64,000 bases of DNA, from positions 973,156-1,037,155 of the forward strand of contig NZ_LMUX01000016.1 of NCBI RefSeq assembly GCF_009765705.1. Reading direction: 5' to 3'. Source of the DNA: Burkholderia sp. L27(2015). GTDB lineage: Bacteria > Pseudomonadota > Gammaproteobacteria > Burkholderiales > Burkholderiaceae. This document shows positions 9,015-17,919 of the stretch, one piece after another; the stretch's first letter is position 1, and the number at the start of each line of letters is the position of its first letter. Below the pieces are notes generated by a model, which saw only the letters and a program-made list of their open reading frames with translations, had not been told where the DNA came from and ran no database searches. Both the position numbers and the translations under genes were made by a program.

Positions 9015-9818
9015 ATGAGCGAGCGCGAAGCCGGTTTCCTTAGCATGAGCGGGTGGTGGATCCGTCGCGCGCTGCCGTGGGTTGCGGCGGCTGTGCTATC
9101 GATAGGGGCGACGCTGTTGACCATGCTGCCGGTTGCATGGCTCGCTCCGGTGCTGGCTTACGCGAGCCATGAGCAAGTCGAATTGGCTGGCCCCGAGGGT
9201 TCGCTATGGGATGGGCAGGCCAACTTGGTGCTCGCAGCCGCCGAGGATCCGACGGCGCGTACCGAGTTGCCTGCGCGCATCCACTGGCATACCGCATTCT
9301 GGCCGCTATTGGTTGGGCACTTGCGCGTGCGCGTCGATGCTAACGATGCGTTGCCGCAGGCGGTCGAATTCGACGCGAGCTTGCGCCGCAGCACGGTGTC
9401 GGCTGGCACGCTGAACATACCTGCGAGTCTTTTGAGTGGGCTTGGCGCGCCGTTCAACACGCTGGGCCTGGAAGGCCGGATGCGACTCGAATGGGCCGCC
9501 TGCAGCGCGGTCGGGCAGTCGCCGTTCTGCCAAATGACCTTAAGCGCGACTCAACTGTCATCGCGCATGTCGCGAGTGCGACCGCTGGGCAGTTATCGAT
9601 TCGATGTGGTGTTGAATGGGCAGACGATGGGGCTCGTGCTGAAAACGACTGAAGGTCCGCTGCGGCTGGACGGCAACGGTGGTCTCGATGGCGGACGGTT
9701 TCAGTTCAATGGCCGGGCGCAGTCGGACCCGAGTGCGGGTGCAAGCCTTGCTGGCTTGTTGAGCCTGTTGGGCATGCGCCAGCCGGACGGCAGTTACGCA
9801 TTGACGTTCGCGCGGTAG
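9015..9818 (+). CDS. gspN: Type II secretion protein GspN
   Basis: Accessory T2SS protein with one N-terminal membrane anchor (ALPWVAAAVLSIGATLLTML) and a periplasmic domain (LVLAYASHEQVELAGPEGSLWDGQA), matching the GspN family. The ATG at 9015 is preceded by an AAGG element and lies 10 bp after gspM. It is the last gene of the operon; a strong palindromic terminator follows about 150 bp downstream. Confidence 0.9.
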   Translation: MSEREAGFLSMSGWWIRRALPWVAAAVLSIGATLLTMLPVAWLAPVLAYASHEQVELAGPEGSLWDGQANLVLAAAEDPTARTELPARIHWHTAFWPLLVGHLRVRVDANDALPQAVEFDASLRRSTVSAGTLNIPASLLSGLGAPFNTLGLEGRMRLEWAACSAVGQSPFCQMTLSATQLSSRMSRVRPLGSYRFDVVLNGQTMGLVLKTTEGPLRLDGNGGLDGGRFQFNGRAQSDPSAGASLAGLLSLLGMRQPDGSYALTFAR

Positions 9819-9971
9819 AAAACAGTTTTAAGTGAAAATTTCCGCAAGCGGCTTTGACCTGCAAGACGACGTTGATCGTTAATAACGATGGAGTTACTAT
9901 TGCAAGTGAGTCGGGAGTGCTGATGCTTCGGTGCGATGGACGATTGCTCCACTTGGCTTACCGTATATCTC

Positions 9972-9997
9972 AAACGGACCGCATATGCGGTCCGTTT
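9972..9997. terminator. Perfect 26-bp palindrome, bidirectional terminator
   Basis: AAACGGACCGCAT is followed immediately by its exact reverse complement and then a T-rich tail (CCTTTTAT). It sits between gspN and the convergent truncated M24 gene, so it can stop transcription from both sides. Confidence 0.75.
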
Positions 9998-10018
9998 CCT
10001 TTTATGAACTAACGTGCT

Positions 10019-10411
10019 TTAAAGAAGCAAGTCTTCGTAAAACGCACCGAAGGGTCTGGTCAGATGAGCAAGCTGGATCTCCAAAATCCAGAGACCAATA
10101 TCGGGGCAACGATCGAAATCTCCAAGATCGCCGGCTTGATAAATGGCATGTGGAAAATCCGACACGCGATGTCCCTTGATGTGCAGATTGAGGCGCCAGC
10201 CCAGTTCCGTCGCGCGCTGATCCGCGAAGGCATAGAGCGCGGTGCCTGATGCGCCGGCTGCCTGCCATTGATGCTTGACCTCGTCATACAAGGTTTGTGC
10301 GGCGCGCGCGCACGCTTTCATTTCATCGTCGTGCCCAACCACAAACGTTGTGCCGGCATCGCCTTCGTGCCCGTTCCAGACCACCCCGATGTCGATGGGA
10401 AGAATTGCCAA
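10019..10411 (-). pseudogene. 5'-truncated M24 (Xaa-Pro aminopeptidase-like) metallopeptidase
   Basis: This is the C-terminal part of an M24 creatinase/aminopeptidase-fold enzyme. The segment DIGVVWNGHEGDAGTTFVVG carries the two metal-binding Asp residues. KGHRVSDFPH carries a metal His, and ILEIQ-HLTRPFGAFYEDLL contains a metal Glu. Everything before the first metal motif is missing, roughly 110 residues in full-length relatives. An in-frame TAA lies 6 bp before the TTG that opens the frame. The break coincides with the edge of a lower-GC stretch, so the 5' end was probably lost in a rearrangement. Confidence 0.75.
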
Positions 10412-10618
10412 ACTTTTTTAGAAGAGGAAAATTTTTAGGACTGCATCGGGGTATCGGAATTTGAAGGCAAAATGTAAAGTTCGGTGGTTTTTCTGGCTGT
10501 GTGTGCAGCTAATGAGCTGGGCGAGGTCCAATGCGACCCGCCTTGTTTATGGGAGCGCAACGCAGGTTGATGACGTGGCGCGCGATGAAAACAAAATTAA
10601 ACCGAATGAGTCAGTGTT

Positions 10619-11635
10619 ATGCCATGCGCCGATCCTAAGTGCCCTATTTGTCGCCCGAACTGGCAGGAGGACGAGGCCACCGCGAAAAAGCGCGCGGAAG
10701 AAGACAAACAGGATTGCATCAACTGCTGGCGCTTTTATCAGCAGAAAGCTGAGGCCATCGTATCCGTTGGCGATCCGATTACGCGCAACCGACGTATCAA
10801 TGCTGCCTATGCGCAACTGTGGCTGGACGATCATCGTTTCCAGTGGGCGGGATTGGCAGCGTTTGCGTCGAAGCAGGTCGGCTGTGGCCTGCTCAATGCT
10901 GCCAGCATGATCGGCAAGTCCAATCGGCAGCGTGATGCCTATCAGCAGTGGGAGCGACAAAGTTCGCCGCTGGAGAGATTGTCGCCTTACGCGTCACCGC
11001 GCATGCCTATCCCGGATCAAGCAATGGGTGCCGGAGGTGAAACGGTCTATCAAATGCTGGCACAAGGCAACACAGCGGTGTTTCTCGACATGTGGCGGCT
11101 GCATATGTTTTACAAAGAGTTCGGGCTGAAACGGCTCAAGCGGTGTTTGCCTGAGCGGAAACAACTGCGCGGGTCAGTCATATGGCCGATCTCAAAAAGT
11201 GTCGAATTTGGCGAAGTAAAGATTGAGGTCTCGCAGGGATTTGAAGCAATCGACTCAGGTAACCTCACTGGAGGTGTCCTGCAATTGGCCAGGCATGAGC
11301 AATTTAATATCCTCCAGCCTGCCATGTACGACGACCCGGCCTTTGCCGTATTGATGCGAGCCGACCAGTTCGCCTGGGCGCTAAACATCCCGACTGGATC
11401 GGCACAGGAAATTCAGTTGACGTTTGCCAATCAATGCACGGTTACGGGCGGCAACGCGCGGCATGAGGTGTTTAGCAAAGAGCCTCTGGCGAATCTGGCT
11501 GATGCAGAGCAGAGAATGGCTTTCGTCGGACGTGCTGCAGAGCGTTTCGATCAGCTACTACGTCATCCGTTGGATCGCTATTCCGTCGAAAATTCCCTGT
11601 TCCTCATGGCACACCCTCCGCGGAGTAGCCGATGA
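10619..11635 (+). CDS. Uncharacterised protein, first gene of an accessory pair
   Basis: A 338-residue soluble protein without signal or TM segments. The N-terminus has a cysteine cluster (CADPKCPIC, then CINC), followed by a charged helix. A conserved-looking block RINAAYAQLWLDDHRFQWAGLAAFASKQVGCG faintly recalls DUF2515-type proteins seen near type VI secretion and polymorphic-toxin loci, but no function can be assigned. The stop overlaps the next gene (ATGA). The region has visibly lower GC than its flanks, which suggests acquisition. Confidence 0.75.
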   Translation: MPCADPKCPICRPNWQEDEATAKKRAEEDKQDCINCWRFYQQKAEAIVSVGDPITRNRRINAAYAQLWLDDHRFQWAGLAAFASKQVGCGLLNAASMIGKSNRQRDAYQQWERQSSPLERLSPYASPRMPIPDQAMGAGGETVYQMLAQGNTAVFLDMWRLHMFYKEFGLKRLKRCLPERKQLRGSVIWPISKSVEFGEVKIEVSQGFEAIDSGNLTGGVLQLARHEQFNILQPAMYDDPAFAVLMRADQFAWALNIPTGSAQEIQLTFANQCTVTGGNARHEVFSKEPLANLADAEQRMAFVGRAAERFDQLLRHPLDRYSVENSLFLMAHPPRSSR

Positions 11636-12261
11636 TCGCAATCAGTCGAATCAACACGTGCTGGCGTATCGTCGGCGCAATCCTTGGACTCTCTGCCATG
11701 TGGGGAGTCTATGCGGTGCTACGACCGGTCGACGAAGTAGTATTAACGATTGGAGAGTCCTACGAGCACGTACGCCAGCAGTCACGGTCAACTCTGCCTG
11801 CAGTCACGCCTTACAACATTTTCTGTCCTTACGTGCGACGCCCGGCCACTCTACGATTTAGCGACCCTCAGTATGGATTCACGACCCCAGCCGCAAAATT
11901 CCTGGCCATATGCGCCGACATGAACGGCAAAGTCGAGCAGCTCACTCTATCGCCACAGGTCGAAACTCTGCCGCTTGATGAGACGATGGCAATCCTCGTT
12001 GATTTACAGAATCAACTTCGCCGCGGAGGATGGCGACCCACTCTCGTTGTCGACAATCCATTGGTCGTAGACACACCGGCCACGCGAGCCGAGATACGCA
12101 ACTTTGGCATCCGCCAAACCTTCTGGCTCGCCAGCGACAAATATCAGGCCTTTCTCAGTGTTCGCCGTTTCGTGCACGAGAACCGCCCAAACGACGAGCG
12201 TTATCTGATCACTCTGCAACTGAGTGGGCCACCCTTTCTGGTCGATCTTTCCGGTGGTTGA
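11632..12261 (+). CDS. Membrane-anchored uncharacterised protein, second gene of the pair
   Basis: A 209-residue product with one N-terminal TM helix (WRIVGAILGLSAMWGVYAVL) and an extracytoplasmic domain (YNIFCPYVRRPATLRF, WRPTLVVDNP, TFWLASDKYQAFLSVRRF). Its start overlaps the stop of the upstream gene by 4 bp, so the two are co-translated. It has no recognised family. The pairing of a cytoplasmic and a periplasm-facing protein fits an effector-associated or immunity-type unit, but that is speculation. A decayed copy of its 5' end lies 702 bp downstream. Confidence 0.75.
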   Translation: MIAISRINTCWRIVGAILGLSAMWGVYAVLRPVDEVVLTIGESYEHVRQQSRSTLPAVTPYNIFCPYVRRPATLRFSDPQYGFTTPAAKFLAICADMNGKVEQLTLSPQVETLPLDETMAILVDLQNQLRRGGWRPTLVVDNPLVVDTPATRAEIRNFGIRQTFWLASDKYQAFLSVRRFVHENRPNDERYLITLQLSGPPFLVDLSGG

Positions 12262-12298
12262 GAGTTTCCGCCTCGAAGTTATTTTAAGGGCGTCCCGA

Positions 12299-12399
12299 CT
12301 GTCCCTGGGCGCACACTCGGCGCGGGGTAACCGATGACCGCAATCAGGAAAATCAAAGCGCGCGGGCTTATCGCCGACACAATCCTCGTTGCGCAGTAA
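12299..12399 (+). pseudogene. Remnant of a second copy of the accessory pair
   Basis: Positions 12299-12390 align without gaps, at a constant 702-bp offset, to the end of the 10619 gene and the first 20 codons of the 11632 gene, about three quarters identical by eye. The stop/start overlap (TAACCGATGACCGCAATC) is preserved. The remaining frame, ATG 12334 to TAA 12399, encodes only 21 residues (MTAIRKIKARGLIADTILVA). This shows that the unit once existed in tandem and that the second copy was mostly deleted. Confidence 0.75.
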
Positions 12400-12430
12400 A
12401 AAGCCGTTCCGTTGACGGCAGAGCACCCGC

Positions 12431-12468
12431 AAAACGAAAAGCCCGCTAGGCTTTCGCTTTGCGGGCTT
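12431..12468 (-). terminator. Terminator after tRNA-fMet
   Basis: On the minus strand AAGCCCGC pairs with GCGGGCTT (12461-12468 with 12439-12446) and is followed by TTTTCGTTTT, directly downstream of the tRNA 3' end. Confidence 0.75.
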
Positions 12469-12474
12469 GCGTAT

Positions 12475-12551
12475 TGGTTGCGGGGATAGGATTTGAACCT
12501 ATGACCTTCGGGTTATGAGCCCGACGAGCTGCCAGACTGCTCCACCCCGCG
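12475..12551 (-). tRNA. Initiator tRNA-fMet (CAT anticodon)
   Basis: The 77-nt cloverleaf begins CGCGGGG and ends CCCCGCAACCA, with CCA encoded. The C1-A72 mismatch and the three G:C pairs of the anticodon stem (GGGCTCATAACCC) identify it as the initiator, not the elongator. The T loop GGTTCAAATCC is present. No repeat of its 3' end was noticed nearby, so there is no direct sign that it served as an integration site. Confidence 0.96.
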
Positions 12552-12605
12552 GACGGGAGTGTAATCGCTTAAGCGAATCGGAGCAATCTAAACTTTACAA
12601 TTACC

Positions 12606-13064
12606 TTATTTCCGCAGAGCCAGCATCGCATCTTCAAGCGCTAGTCGCAGCTGTTCCGCCCCTCTGATGCCAGGCAGGCGGCGCTGTGGGTGAGCTGGAT
12701 CGCTGGTCATGATGATCAGCGACGCGGTGCCGAACAAGCGCTGCCACCACGGCTGGATACAGGTGATGCTGCGGATCGCGGACAGTTCCAGGCTCGAAGC
12801 GCGGCTTTTGAAGACGCCCTGGCGCCAGATAATCCGTTCCGTATCGATGACGATTTCGGTGAACGCGGTTTTGATAAAGGGCAACACGGCGCCCGCCATG
12901 ACGGCAACCGCTTGTATAAGCAAGACAAACCAGTTGAGCGCAAAGCTTTTCGACGCGTAAAGATGTATCGCGCCAATGAGCACGATGACAGCGCCTGCTT
13001 TCAATAACGCAGGAAGATTAATGACTTGCGAAGGCGCGCCATCGAAAATCAGATGTTTAGACAT
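12606..13064 (-). CDS. PH-domain (bPH2/YdbS-like) membrane protein
   Basis: A 152-residue protein with two hydrophobic segments (LLKAGAVIVLIGAIHLYA and WFVLLIQAVAVMAGAVLPFI), followed by a bacterial PH domain (VIDTERIIWRQGVFKSRASSLELSAIRSI, QRLFGTASLIIMTS, LPGIRGAEQLRLALEDA). This layout is typical of small YdbS/YdbT-like proteins whose role is poorly known. An upstream in-frame ATG at 13079 is possible, but the ATG at 13064 has an AGG 9 bp upstream. It is a single-gene unit, convergent with nothing obvious. Confidence 0.8.
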   Translation of the reverse strand: MSKHLIFDGAPSQVINLPALLKAGAVIVLIGAIHLYASKSFALNWFVLLIQAVAVMAGAVLPFIKTAFTEIVIDTERIIWRQGVFKSRASSLELSAIRSITCIQPWWQRLFGTASLIIMTSDPAHPQRRLPGIRGAEQLRLALEDAMLALRK

Positions 13065-13185
13065 CTTGTTTTGCCTCATTGCAGGATATATACATTCGGT
13101 GTCAGCCCGGCGGTAATCGGAGCAGGGCTAGCACGTCGGCTTCGTCGAGCCATGTAGTCAATATAGCAATAAACCGACCCGACTA

Positions 13186-16100
13186 TCAGAAGAAATCCCG
13201 ACTGACCGCCGGCAGCCGCCCCAGCAGGTGCGACATATCGACAAGCCGCTGCGCGACCAGGTGCCTGACCTCACCCTGGCATTGCCAAGTGCCGAACACC
13301 GCCAGCAAAGTCGACCCTAGCGCTTCGCGGCGCTGTTTCTCCAGCAGACTGGGCCACACGATCACATTCACGTTGCCGGTTTCGTCCTCGAGCGTCACGA
13401 ACATCACGCCTTTTGCGGTGCCAGGCCGTTGACGCACGGTAACGAGACCGCATCCGCGCGCCAACTGACCATCGCGAAAAGCACGCAACATGGACGCCGG
13501 CATCAAGCGCCGCGCAAGTAACTGGGGGCGTAGTAGTTCCAGCGGGTGCCGCCCCAGCGTCAAACCGGTTGACCGGTAGTCGCTGATGATTTCGTCGGCC
13601 TCGCACGGTGTGCCCAACGTGGGCGTGTCGTCGCCCAGTTGGGCCGCCGCGAGCATGTCCCTGTCGGGAACCGCGGCTAGCGATTGCCAGAGCGCTTCGC
13701 GCCGGTTGCCCGCCAGCGACGACAAGGCATTGGCGGCAGCCAGCACCTGCAAGTCGTGCCGGTCCAACTGGGCGCGCAGCGCCAGGTCGCCGACGCTGTC
13801 AAACGGGCGCACGGCCCTGGCCGTCTCGATGCGCTCAGCGGACCCGTCGCGCATGCCGCGCAACAGCGAAAGACCAAGGCGCACAGCGGGTGGGCTGCCG
13901 CATTCCTCGCATTTATCGGATTCGCCGCATCCGTCGCGCCCATTTCGTCCATCGCACCCGTCGCGCTTTAGAGGCTCCAGAGCCGAATCCCAACCGCTGA
14001 TCGTCACATCCGCCGGCAAGACCTCCACGCCATGACGCTTGGCGTCCTGCACGAGCTGCGATGGCGAATAAAAGCCCATCGGCTGGCTATTGAGCAATGC
14101 CATTAAAAACGCCGCCGGCTCATGTCGTTTGAGCCAACTGCTCGCATAGACCAGCAAGGCGAAACTGGCCGCATGGCTCTCCGGAAAACCGTATTCGCCA
14201 AACCCCTTGATCTGCTCGAAGATCGCCTCGGCAAACTGTTTTTCATAGCCGCGCGCGGTCATGCCGTCGACGATACGGTCGTAATATTTTTCCAGGCCGC
14301 CTTTGCGCTTCCATGCCGCCATGGCGCGCCTGAGCTCATCGGCCTCACCGGCGCTGAAGCCCGCGGCGATCATGGCGATCTGCATGACCTGTTCCTGGAA
14401 AATCGGCACGCCCAGCGTGCGCTCCAGAGCCACCTTCAACGCCTCTTGCGGATAGCTGACCGGCTCAATGCGCTGCCGCCGGCGCAGGTAAGGGTGCACG
14501 GCGCCGCCTTGAATTGGGCCAGGGCGCACGATAGCGACTTCGATCACGAGGTCGTAAAAGGTCTGGGGCCGCAACCGCGGCAGCATCGACATCTGCGCGC
14601 GCGACTCGATCTGGAACACGCCTATGGTGTCCGCCTGCGAAATCATCGCGTAGGTGGCGGGATCTTCCGCGGGAATGTCCTGCATCTCGAACCGCTCGCC
14701 GCGCTGCTCCGAAACAATGTCGAGGGCGCGACGAATGACCGATAGCATGCCGAGCGCGAGCACGTCGATCTTCAACAGCCCCAGCGCCTCCAGATCATCC
14801 TTGTCCCACTGGATGACGCTGCGCTCCACCATCGCGGCGTTTTCCACCGGTACCAGCCGTGTGAGCTTGCCGCGGCTGATAACGAAGCCGCCCGAGTGCT
14901 GGGACAAATGTCGCGGAAAATTCAGCAATTGCGCCGCCAGCGACGCCCAGCTTTTGATCAGCGGTGTGTCCGGATCCAGCCCCGAGTCGGCGAAGCGCTG
15001 GAGCAGGTCATGACTGTTATCGAACCAATGATGCGACTTGGCCACGCGGTCGACGATTTGCGCGTCTACGCCCAGCGCCTTGCCGGTTTCGCGCAATGCG
15101 CCGCGCGGTCGATAGGTCGAGATTGCCGCGGCAATGGCGGCCCGGTCGCGCCCATATTTGCGGTAAATGTATTGGATCACTTCTTCGCGTCGCTGGTGCT
15201 CGAAGTCGACATCGATATCGGGTGGCTCGCCGCGTTCCTTGCTGATAAAGCGCTCGAAGAGCATGTTGCCGCGTTCGGGGTCGACTTCCGTCACGCCCAG
15301 GCAGTAGCAAACGGCCGAGTTGGCTGCGGAGCCGCGTCCCTGGCAGAGAATCTGCTGGCTGCGTGCATATCGGACGATGTCGTACACCGTCAAGAAGTAG
15401 GCGTCGTATTCCATCTCCTCGATGAGGTCGAGCTCGTGTTCGATCTGTGCCTGGATCTTGTGCGGGATGCCGGTGGGGAACCGGCGATGGGCCCCGACGT
15501 ACGTTTCCTGACGCAGATACTGCGCGTGGGTATAGCCTTCGGGAACCAATTCATCGGGGTATTCGTATTTCAGCTCATCGAGCGAAAACGTGCAGCGCTT
15601 GAGCACGTTCAAGGTCTCGCTCAGCGTGTATTCCGGATACAGATTGGTGAGCCGCAAGCGCGAGCGCAAGTGCTGCTCGGCATTGGGCGCCAGTGCATAG
15701 CCGCATTCCGCGATCGGCCGGCCGATGCGGATTGCCGTCATCGTGTCGTGCAACGGTTTGCGCGAACGCACATGCATCACGACCTTGCCGGTCGCGACCA
15801 CCGGCACGGCGTGGCGCACGGCGACACGTTCGACGACGCCGCGATGAATGTCGTCGAGCGCGCGCTGATGCAAGGTCAGTCCGACCCAGGCCCGAGCGGG
15901 AAAGGTCGCATCCAGCCACTCCAGTTGCGCATCCAGTTTTTCTTCATGCGCCGGAAAATCGGGCGCAAGAATGGCGAGGCAGTCCGGCATGCCGCGCAGG
16001 TGCGCATATTCGGCCTCGGGGCGGGAGAGGTCATGCGGCGTGAGCAGGTAAGCGCCTTTCTGTGCGCGCATACGCGCGAGCGTCACGAGCTCGCACAAGT

Positions 16101-16398
16101 TTCCGTAGCCTTCTCGGTTTTGCGCCAGAAGAATCAAACCGAATGCCGGTGTCTTGTCCGCATGCACCAACTGGAAGTACGAGCCGATGATCAGCGGCAG
16201 TTCCTCTTTCTTGGCCTGCACATGCGCGCGCACGACGCCGGCCAGCGAGCACTCGTCGGTAATCGCCAGGCCCGCATAGCCGAGTTGCTTGGCGCGCGCG
16301 ACCAGCTCTTCTCCACGCGATGCACCCTGGAGAAAGCTGAAATTGGAAAGCGCAAAAAGCTCCGCATACGCGGGCAGCATGGAGAACGTCGTATCCAC
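13186..16398 (-). CDS. dnaE2: Error-prone DNA polymerase DnaE2 (ImuC)
   Basis: Alpha-subunit-type translesion polymerase of the SOS mutasome. It has an N-terminal degenerate PHP domain (LSNFSFLQGASRGEELVARA) and a catalytic palm with GRGSAANSAVCYCLG and PDIDVDFEHQRREEV. Finger and HhH regions follow (AAGFSAGEADELRRAMAAWK, GFPESHAASFALLVYASSWLK), then a C-terminal OB fold (GVMFVTLEDETGNVNVIVWP). Its 1070 residues fit the family. The start appears to be GTG at 16398, 6 bp after imuB; ATG 16380 is an alternative. A Cys/Gly/Asp-rich insert around residue 815 (CDGRNGRDGCGESDKCEECG) is unusual. Confidence 0.95.
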   Translation of the reverse strand: MDTTFSMLPAYAELFALSNFSFLQGASRGEELVARAKQLGYAGLAITDECSLAGVVRAHVQAKKEELPLIIGSYFQLVHADKTPAFGLILLAQNREGYGNLCELVTLARMRAQKGAYLLTPHDLSRPEAEYAHLRGMPDCLAILAPDFPAHEEKLDAQLEWLDATFPARAWVGLTLHQRALDDIHRGVVERVAVRHAVPVVATGKVVMHVRSRKPLHDTMTAIRIGRPIAECGYALAPNAEQHLRSRLRLTNLYPEYTLSETLNVLKRCTFSLDELKYEYPDELVPEGYTHAQYLRQETYVGAHRRFPTGIPHKIQAQIEHELDLIEEMEYDAYFLTVYDIVRYARSQQILCQGRGSAANSAVCYCLGVTEVDPERGNMLFERFISKERGEPPDIDVDFEHQRREEVIQYIYRKYGRDRAAIAAAISTYRPRGALRETGKALGVDAQIVDRVAKSHHWFDNSHDLLQRFADSGLDPDTPLIKSWASLAAQLLNFPRHLSQHSGGFVISRGKLTRLVPVENAAMVERSVIQWDKDDLEALGLLKIDVLALGMLSVIRRALDIVSEQRGERFEMQDIPAEDPATYAMISQADTIGVFQIESRAQMSMLPRLRPQTFYDLVIEVAIVRPGPIQGGAVHPYLRRRQRIEPVSYPQEALKVALERTLGVPIFQEQVMQIAMIAAGFSAGEADELRRAMAAWKRKGGLEKYYDRIVDGMTARGYEKQFAEAIFEQIKGFGEYGFPESHAASFALLVYASSWLKRHEPAAFLMALLNSQPMGFYSPSQLVQDAKRHGVEVLPADVTISGWDSALEPLKRDGCDGRNGRDGCGESDKCEECGSPPAVRLGLSLLRGMRDGSAERIETARAVRPFDSVGDLALRAQLDRHDLQVLAAANALSSLAGNRREALWQSLAAVPDRDMLAAAQLGDDTPTLGTPCEADEIISDYRSTGLTLGRHPLELLRPQLLARRLMPASMLRAFRDGQLARGCGLVTVRQRPGTAKGVMFVTLEDETGNVNVIVWPSLLEKQRREALGSTLLAVFGTWQCQGEVRHLVAQRLVDMSHLLGRLPAVSRDFF
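13896..13971. repeat. Repeat-derived insert in dnaE2
   Basis: Degenerate 9-bp-like units (CGCATCCGTCG, CGCACCCGTCG and similar) encode a Cys/Gly/Asp-rich stretch between conserved DnaE2 segments. The length remains a multiple of three, so the frame is kept. Confidence 0.6.
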
Positions 16399-16404
16399 GA
16401 TTCG

Positions 16405-17919
16405 TCATCCAAATAGGCCGTGAAGAAACCAGCGCGTGTCGTCGGCATCGGCGCTGCTCGGGCGCTCCCGGAAAATCCAATAGCAGCTCTGGTCGCTTGC
16501 CTGTGCGACAAAATAATCGCGGCTGGCCGACGCGCCATCGAACCATCCTCCTTCTATCCTTTCGCCGGTCGATACCAGTTTCAACGGCGAGCTGTAAAAC
16601 GGACGATTGCTCTTCATCATCAATGGCAGCGGCTTTTCGAGCAGCCAAGTCGGACGCGGCAGATCGGACGGCGGCACCTCGGCGCGGCGTGGGTCGTGCA
16701 TGGGCACCCAGCGATTCGCGTGCTCAGGGCGATGGTCGGCCCTGGGTGCGGGCCGAAGCACGTTGTCGACGCCCAGGCGCGCAACCAGCAATTCCAGCAG
16801 CCGGTTATGGTCGTCGGCCGAGCCGCCCGGTTCCGGGAACAGCGCTTCGGTCGAAGGCTGCGCCGGTTGCGCCTGGGTCACGCTCAGCCTGACCGCGATT
16901 ACGGCGGCAGTCAGCTCCGTGCGCCCAAGCCGCTCCTTCAACAAGCGCACAAGATGGTCTTCGCGCCAGGTGGGCTCGGCCAACGCCAGGTCGATAACAG
17001 TCGGCGCAATGGCGGCGCGCCCGCGCTCGTGTTCCAGCGCGATCGAAGCATGAGTCAACGCAAGTTGCTGCGCCCCGAGCCAGCCGCACAGTTGCACGAT
17101 AAGCCGGCGTGCGCAGAACAGAATCGCGTCCGCATGTTCGACCCGGTCGGGCAACTCCACGCGAGCACTGAAGGTGGGCGGCACGGCGAGCCATTCATAG
17201 AGTTCCGGCGCGAGTCCGTAGGCGCGGTCCAGTGTATCGAGCAAGGCCACGCCGCAGCGCCTTTTGAGGCCTGCGCGCGGCAAGCGTCGAATGTCGCTCA
17301 GCGTTTTGCATCCGAGGCCGGTGAACCAGTCCGTGAACGCGCGCACTTCGGGCGCAGCCAGAAAAGGCAGGCCGCCGAGCGTGCGCTCCAGCGATGTCAT
17401 TTTCAAAACGCGTTGCCTTCTCCCTGTTTGCGCCGTTTGCGTTCCTGCCGCGGTTCCCCCCGTTCTTCGCTGTTTTGCCAGCAGCCATGCGCCTTGCCCC
17501 GTCGGCGCCGTGCTCATGCGGGCCGTCACGCCGATCGCATCGACGACCTCACGGATGTGGTGACACACGCGGACAATGCCGCCGAAGAGCCGCAAGCTTG
17601 CCGTGACGTCCATCACGAGGGTGGCTTCCTCACACAACGCCACCATCGGCGAGAACCGCATCAGCGCGAAAGCGACCTCGCGCAGCATGAGGTTTTCGCG
17701 CAGTGGGTCGCGCTCGTGCATGAGGGTGTGCGGCGACAGCGTCAGCACGCCACCGCGCTTCATGCCCACGCGCACGCCGGCCTCGCGTGCCATCGGGTCC
17801 GCGATAAAGACTTTGTCTTTCTCCAGTACAACGCAACCATGCTCCGGTCTAGGTGACCAGCGCGGGCGAAATACTTCGAGCGACAGACGGGGCAGGTGCA
17901 TGCCGACGAATACGGCCAT
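16405..17919 (-). CDS. imuB: Mutasome Y-family polymerase-like protein ImuB
   Basis: Catalytically inactive Y-family homologue that bridges DnaE2, ImuA and the beta clamp. The N-terminus MHLPRLSLEVF and the domain VALCEEATLVMDVTASLRLFGG replace the usual metal-binding DxD/DE motifs of active Y polymerases. Further features are TARMSTAPTGQGAWLLAK and an HhH segment (GLGCKTLSDIRRLPRAGLKRR). The C-terminus (DDTRWFLHGLFG) is typical. The start at 17919 overlaps imuA by 71 bp; Met7 at 17901 is an alternative. A Thr/Gly/Arg-rich insert near residue 165 is low complexity. Confidence 0.92.
   Translation of the reverse strand: MAVFVGMHLPRLSLEVFRPRWSPRPEHGCVVLEKDKVFIADPMAREAGVRVGMKRGGVLTLSPHTLMHERDPLRENLMLREVAFALMRFSPMVALCEEATLVMDVTASLRLFGGIVRVCHHIREVVDAIGVTARMSTAPTGQGAWLLAKQRRTGGTAAGTQTAQTGRRQRVLKMTSLERTLGGLPFLAAPEVRAFTDWFTGLGCKTLSDIRRLPRAGLKRRCGVALLDTLDRAYGLAPELYEWLAVPPTFSARVELPDRVEHADAILFCARRLIVQLCGWLGAQQLALTHASIALEHERGRAAIAPTVIDLALAEPTWREDHLVRLLKERLGRTELTAAVIAVRLSVTQAQPAQPSTEALFPEPGGSADDHNRLLELLVARLGVDNVLRPAPRADHRPEHANRWVPMHDPRRAEVPPSDLPRPTWLLEKPLPLMMKSNRPFYSSPLKLVSTGERIEGGWFDGASASRDYFVAQASDQSCYWIFRERPSSADADDTRWFLHGLFG

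Noticed and set aside
10461..10910. 149-codon frame overlapping the start of the accessory pair
   Set aside because: It runs into the 10619 gene in another frame and has no domain; its first part could be debris of a lost gene but nothing is recognisable.
12475..12551. tRNA-fMet as integration site of a genomic island
   Set aside because: No integrase and no direct repeat of the tRNA 3' end was seen; the accessory pair lies on its 3' side but direct evidence of att sites is missing.
14896..16416. 506-codon open frame on the plus strand
   Set aside because: It is antisense to dnaE2, which has intact family motifs throughout; the plus-strand product has no recognisable domain and reflects GC-rich codon bias.
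16420..17856. 478-codon open frame on the plus strand
   Set aside because: Antisense to imuB; composition (Arg/His/Gln-rich) is typical of a shadow frame.
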